From: Dasypus novemcinctus
Taxonomy: Eukaryota > Chordata > Mammalia > Cingulata > Dasypodidae
DNA: 64,000 nt
Direction: 5' to 3'
Assembly (NCBI RefSeq): GCF_030445035.2
Contig: NC_080695.1
Span: 52,965,954 to 53,029,953 of the forward strand
The position numbers and the translations under genes are program-made. The first letter of the stretch is position 1. Each line of letters starts with the position of its first letter. A model generated the notes under the pieces. That model worked only from the letters and a program-made list of their open reading frames with translations. It ran no database searches and was not told the DNA's origin. Below, piece by piece: positions 62,001 to 64,000 of this stretch.

Positions 62001-62321
62001 AGGGTGCCATCCTTTTATATAATATGAGACACCCAGACCAGGTTTAAACTAGGCTAATGGGCTTCTTTGAGAAATAAAATCTTTCTCACAAGGGTCCAGC
62101 TTCTGACTTTGAGACCTGGGTTTCCTTGGGGAGTTTGTTGATAGTAGAAGGATAGTCTGCTTACCTGTACAATGACCTTGGGGTCAAACTGTGGCAGATG
62201 ATGGATGAAGAGGGTAGACCCTGCTGTCCATGGTTCAAGCAGGGCTCCTAAGACTGCCAAAATCCAGCCTGGGTCAGATAGGCACCAGATGATATCAGAA
62301 GTCTTTAGCTGTAGCCATTTC
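43951..62321 (-). CDS. ACSM1: Acyl-CoA medium-chain synthetase ACSM1 (3' part, nine exons)
   Basis: Mitochondrial-matrix acyl-CoA ligase of the ANL (AMP-forming) superfamily. It activates medium-chain fatty acids and benzoate-type acids to CoA thioesters through an acyl-adenylate, feeding beta-oxidation and glycine conjugation (family knowledge). Nine exons on the minus strand join in one frame without stops: 62165-62321, 58915-58994, 56648-56765, 54247-54327, 53156-53257, 49830-49957, 48764-48863, 45740-45859, 43951-44055 (991 nt). All internal introns follow GT...AG. ANL motifs appear in order: YGQSET (A5), YNTGDR (A7), [11 protein letters not shown] then FRIGP (A8, hinge), and [10 protein letters not shown] with the A10 catalytic lysine. 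ACSM1 is preferred over ACSM2/3/5 for stretches such as [31 protein letters not shown] and a C-terminal GQM, compared with the human family from memory. About 245 N-terminal residues and the transit peptide lie outside the window. Paralogue choice is inference; family membership is not in doubt. Confidence 0.93.
44530..44780 (+). repeat. MIR SINE
   Basis: MIR core features: TGCCTAGCATTAAAAGCATG, GCAATCTCAGGCAA, GCCTCAG..TTCCTGTCTGTAAA, GGGCTTGGCACACA. A second MIR-like 3' part follows to about 44940. Confidence 0.8.
45740..45859 (-). CDS. ACSM1: ACSM1 exon h
   Basis: 120 nt, exactly 40 codons, beginning [18 protein letters not shown] and ending TAPYKYPRK. The acceptor is CCTGCAG and the donor GTGAGC. 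The FLSHD and [21 protein letters not shown] blocks are near-invariant in ACSM1/ACSM2. Confidence 0.95.
46060..48059 (-). mobile_element. LINE-1 3'-UTR insertion with 5' inversion
   Basis: A 2.0 kb element in an ACSM1 intron with a perfect 14 bp target duplication ACTTAAACTGTCTT (46046-46059 and 48060-48073) and a poly-T at the left (poly-A, minus strand). 46060-47960 matches L1 A from about 1604 to its 3' end in reverse. 47961-48059 matches L1 A about 1523-1624 in the same orientation as L1 A, so the 5' end is inverted. In the same sense strand as ACSM1. Confidence 0.9.
48340..48600 (+). repeat. MIR SINE
   Basis: MIR pattern: AGTCAGATTGC, CACTTATTAGCTGTGTG, GGGCAACTACTTAA, TGAGGGTTAAATG, GTAAGTGCTCATTAAAT. 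Confidence 0.75.
48764..48863 (-). CDS. ACSM1: ACSM1 exon g
   Basis: 100 nt: one base plus 33 codons, beginning [12 protein letters not shown] and ending SSPDPIRGE. This is the start of the small C-terminal domain that rotates between the adenylation and thioester-forming steps in ANL enzymes. The acceptor is CTTCAG and the donor GTGAGC. Most relatives have YRIGP; the F for Y change is conservative. Confidence 0.95.
49278..49490 (+). repeat. MIR SINE
   Basis: CTGGAGTCAGACTACC..TTCAAGTC, ACTCAGTTTCCTTATCTGCA, TGTGTTAAGTGAGTTAATA and GTAGGTACTCCATAA follow the MIR consensus. Confidence 0.8.
49830..49957 (-). CDS. ACSM1: ACSM1 exon f (A7 and A8 motifs)
   Basis: 128 nt: 42 codons plus two bases. 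It carries [12 protein letters not shown] (A7, with the aspartate that binds the ribose) and [13 protein letters not shown] (A8 hinge between the large and small domains). The acceptor is TTTGCAG and the donor GTAGGT. The A7 and A8 hallmark residues are present. Confidence 0.95.
50190..50300 (+). repeat. L2/MIR-type 3' end fragment
   Basis: AGTGCCTGGCATGTGAG..CAATAAACATTTACTGAATGAAT is the familiar end of L2/MIR elements. Confidence 0.6.
50360..51215 (-). mobile_element. Old L1M-type LINE-1 3' region
   Basis: Antisense of an ancient L1 3' end: GTCATTTCAAGAATGTTATA, ATTCAGCATGATTCTCTGGA, GGGCAGCTGGGCTGTTTCCA. 50360-50500 also resembles the tail of the HAL1-like elements (AACCATCATGCATGACGTAC) and carries a short internal duplication of CACCCTATTAGTGACAC at 40 bp spacing. 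Confidence 0.75.
52665..52810 (+). repeat. MIR SINE
   Basis: GAGTGAGGGCTTTGGACCCA, GATTTGAGTCCTATGCTGGA and TGAAGTGAGGATAATGCCCC follow MIR. Confidence 0.7.
53156..53257 (-). CDS. ACSM1: ACSM1 exon e
   Basis: 102 nt, 34 codons, starting [11 protein letters not shown] and ending GLFLGYE. The acceptor is CTCCAG and the donor GTAAGG. It contains the conserved [14 protein letters not shown] stretch of the ACSM adenylation domain. A DAS SINE lies about 300 bp upstream in the preceding intron. Confidence 0.94.
53562..53985 (+). mobile_element. DAS-type SINE in ACSM1 intron
   Basis: Full-length copy, GGGAAGTGGACTTAGCCCAG to an AATAAATAAATC-A tail, antisense to ACSM1. Closely similar to 35227-35634. 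A target duplication is not clear (AAAAACTGA against AAAAACCCTGA). Confidence 0.88.
54247..54327 (-). CDS. ACSM1: ACSM1 exon d
   Basis: 81 nt, exactly 27 codons, starting [18 protein letters not shown] and ending at a CAG donor junction followed by GTTTGG. The acceptor is GTTAACAG. It continues the adenylation domain directly after YGQSET. A 271 bp tandem duplication lies in the intron upstream (54416-54957). Confidence 0.93.
54416..54957. repeat. 271 bp tandem duplication in ACSM1 intron
   Basis: Two adjacent units, 54416-54686 and 54687-54957. By eye they differ at only two positions (CTCATGGGG/CTCAGGGGG and GTGGGGTCC/GTGGAGTCC), so over 99% identical. The unit is unique sequence, not a known repeat, and sits about 90 bp upstream of ACSM1 exon d in the minus-strand sense. 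Confidence 0.95.
55060..55260 (+). repeat. MIR SINE
   Basis: CCAGACAGCCTAGGAGTTGA, CACTCACTAGCTGTGGGCCA and GTGCAGTGCCTGGCACATGC match MIR. Confidence 0.75.
56648..56765 (-). CDS. ACSM1: ACSM1 exon c (YGQSET motif)
   Basis: 118 nt: one base plus 39 codons, starting [14 protein letters not shown] and ending YGQSET. The last motif is ANL motif A5, which contacts the adenylate. The acceptor is CTCAG and the donor GTAGGT. The exon is preserved without stops. Confidence 0.94.
57985..58680 (+). mobile_element. Old L1M-type LINE-1 3' end in ACSM1 intron
   Basis: Plus-strand ORF2 end and 3' UTR of an ancient L1: TATGACCCAGCACTTCC, ACTACCCAAATGTCCATTAA, then GTGGTTGCCTTTAGGGGAGG, GGTATTTTCAACAATTC and an A-rich end near 58676. 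No frame remains. Confidence 0.8.
58915..58994 (-). CDS. ACSM1: ACSM1 exon b, two codons shorter than family
   Basis: 80 nt: 26 codons plus two bases. It starts TLFKYPVT and contains YRMILQQ, a hallmark of the family. The acceptor is CCCAG and the donor GTATGG. The two leftover bases AG plus G of the next exon restore an arginine codon, so the frame holds. ACSM2A and ACSM1 as I recall them have about 28 codons plus two bases here; this exon is 6 nt shorter at its 3' end (see findings). Confidence 0.9.
61530..61780 (-). repeat. MIR SINE (antisense)
   Basis: ATTTACTGAATGCCTTCCAC, ATTATCTCATTAATATGCAC, GAGGTAGTAACTATTA and GAAAAGGAATCTGTGACTCA are the MIR reverse complement. Confidence 0.7.
62165..62321 (-). 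CDS. ACSM1: ACSM1 exon a (first exon in window)
   Basis: 157 nt: one base completing a split codon, then 52 codons. The acceptor ends GCAG at 62325-62322 and the donor is GTAAGC at 62164. It encodes the middle of the large N-terminal adenylation domain, including CLSDPGWI and [18 protein letters not shown], typical of ACSM1. The preceding exon with the P-loop-like SGTTG motif was not found up to 64000. Confidence 0.93.
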
Positions 62322-62829
62322 CTGCTAACTCCAAAATACAGTCATCTCAGCTGAGTGATCATGGTAGAATGTGAGAGCTGCTGATCTTGATTTTTGGGTA
62401 TTGGTCCCTTCCTCTCATTCTCAGTCCAGGGGCTTAGGGTGGGGCTCCAGACCCATGCCCTACATCCCAAAAGAATGCTGCCAATTAACCAAGCATGTTT
62501 CCTGGCACGTGTGACTTAAATCAGATCACTCAAAATGATCAGAAATGCTGGGAGAGTCTGTTGTTCATTGACTGGCGTTGAATGTTACAGATAAAGGTCC
62601 CAGGTGATGCTGCTGGGCATTTTGGCTCAGCCTTTCTGAGAAGAGTGTCACCAGAGCTGAAGCTTAGCTGAGCCATGGAGAGACGAAACCCTAATCTAGA
62701 GGCTATGCCACCAAGTTTGAAGTCAAACCTGGGGCTGCTCTCTTTCATAAGCCAATAAGTTCCCTAGTCCCTCTTTGACTTAAAGAGGTGAGGATTAGGT
62801 TTTCTGCCATTTGCAATGGTGAGAGATAG

Positions 62830-62867
62830 AAATGTGGATAGAGAGAGAGGGAGAGAGAGAGAGAGAC
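62830..62867. repeat. (GA)n simple repeat
   Basis: GAGA-rich run with few interruptions, in the ACSM1 intron at the right end of the window. Confidence 0.8.
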
Positions 62868-63479
62868 TTAATGAATACACCATCTTGGCAAGGGAGTAGA
62901 AGAATTTAGTCAGAGGGCAATCATTTATCCATGGTTGCAAGGTAGAAGGTGGAGGATTTCCCATTTATCCACCCTTTTCTTACTGCTATTAAAGGGCCTC
63001 TGGCATGTAACAGCTCCTTGAGAAAACACAACCACACCATTCCAGGATATTGATCTGAGGAGCTTTTTTGTTAGTGGACTGGGGTTTTGATGAGCCATTC
63101 ACAACACCTCACACCATGTTTCTTAAGATTGAGGCAGGCTAACAGAAAATTACTACCTAGGGTGCTCTTTCTTCTAAGCTTCACTTCACATCTCTTCTGG
63201 GATGTCTCCCAGGCCACCTAAAACCCAGAAAATCCCAATCTCTTCTGCCTCCCTTAGTTTTGAACTGGTTCTCCTCCAGCATCTCTGTATTTCAGCGAAT
63301 GTCAGAAACCCGCATGTCAATCTTGACTCCTTCTTCTCTCTTACCTCCCACATCTGCCAGCAGATGATCTCTCCTCTATCCCCTAATATGTCATCTCTCT
63401 TTCACTTAGACTAGGCCACCACCATCTTCCATATGGATTCTCTTAAGAGACTCTAATTCTTTCATGATTTCACTCTCAT

Positions 63480-63795
63480 GTTCTTCAACCCATTTTCCAT
63501 CCCCCAGTCACAGTGATCTTTGCAAAATTCAAACTTTTCAATACACCTCCACTGCTTTGCTGGATGAGGTCTAAACTCCACACCCTGGCCCATAAACCCT
63601 GTGTGCTGTGTCCCTTCCAGAATTTTCCAATTCTCCCCATTGGTCCCTCACCTCCACCTTAAGCACCAGCTTTTCTTAAGTCTTTGTACTTCCCTGCTTT
63701 TTGTATCTGTGTTAATTTCCACTGAATGGGAACCTCTACCTTCCAGTCCCTTTCTCTCACTCTCATTCCTCCTGGGCATTAGCTACTCACCTGTT
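63480..63795 (+). repeat. L2 LINE fragment
   Basis: CACAGTGATCTTTGCAAAAT, CTCCACTGCTTTGCTGGATG, GTCTAAACTCCACACCCTGG and TTTGTACTTCCCTGCTTTTT follow the L2 3' consensus as I recall it. Confidence 0.7.
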
Positions 63796-64000
63796 ATATT
63801 ATCAAGTAACTAAAGAACCTACTGCCCACAAGAAACCTTTTGCGTCCTCTAATCAAGTTCAATAATTTAGTAAAACATTTAGAATGTGATTGCTAGTTTG
63901 GGGTGGGGTGTTGTGGAGAGGGAAGAAGAGGTTTGGTTTAGAGATAATTTCCCTGAGGGTAGGAGTTCAGACTCTATTGTTTGCTTTAGTTTGTGGGCAG

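Noticed and set aside
62764..62964. Serine/leucine-rich ORF
   Set aside because: Created by the (GA)n repeat.
62330..64000. Search for the preceding ACSM1 exon (SGTTG motif)
   Set aside because: No minus-strand stretch with that motif and splice sites is visible; the exon must lie beyond the window.

Overview
This window looks like mammalian nuclear DNA, most probably from an armadillo (Xenarthra, Dasypodidae). The main evidence is three copies of a ~410 bp tRNA-derived SINE of the DAS type known from armadillos. Split exons with GT/AG splice sites, many LINE-1 copies, MIR and L2 relics and two endogenous retroviruses agree with this. I see no bacterial-type operon, CRISPR array or free-standing RNA gene.

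The one clear host gene lies on the minus strand from about 62.3 kb to 43.7 kb. It is the 3' part of an acyl-CoA medium-chain synthetase, best matched to ACSM1. Nine consecutive coding exons with intact frames and splice sites encode about 330 codons, roughly the C-terminal 57% of the protein, followed by a 3' UTR with AATAAA. The exons for the N-terminal part lie beyond position 64000. The introns hold MIRs, L2s, old L1s, a DAS SINE, a young L1 with a 5' inversion, and a near-identical 271 bp tandem duplication.

Layout. 1-21.7 kb is a stack of nested LINE-1s: an old L1 (C, minus strand, 5' end near 21.7 kb) was invaded by a HAL1-like internally deleted L1 (E, 12.0-16.4 kb, 12 bp target duplication), by two related LTRs and by a second L1 (B, 5' end near 7.7 kb); B was in turn invaded by a plus-strand L1 (A, 1-3.5 kb). 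SINEs and L1 3'-UTR fragments sit inside these. 24.06-31.37 kb is a complete-ended class II (betaretrovirus-like) provirus on the minus strand: paired LTRs, 6 bp target duplication, Lys-type primer-binding site, gag, RNase H/integrase and env pieces, all broken, with the expected protease/RT part occupied by AT-rich non-coding DNA. 32-37 kb holds further repeats, including a 5'-truncated L1 with a 13 bp target duplication and a nested DAS SINE. 37.6-38.4 kb is a short CpG-rich island with ORF-like flanking sequence that I cannot assign. 38.5-42.3 kb is a decayed class I (gammaretrovirus-like) ERV without recognisable LTRs. 42.4-43.7 kb is GT-rich, then G-rich, and leads to the end of ACSM1.

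Repeats dominate the first 42 kb and the gene the last 20 kb. The retroelements do not form a functional system: every viral or LINE reading frame I followed is interrupted. The findings worth checking concern the history of these insertions and small changes in ACSM1.
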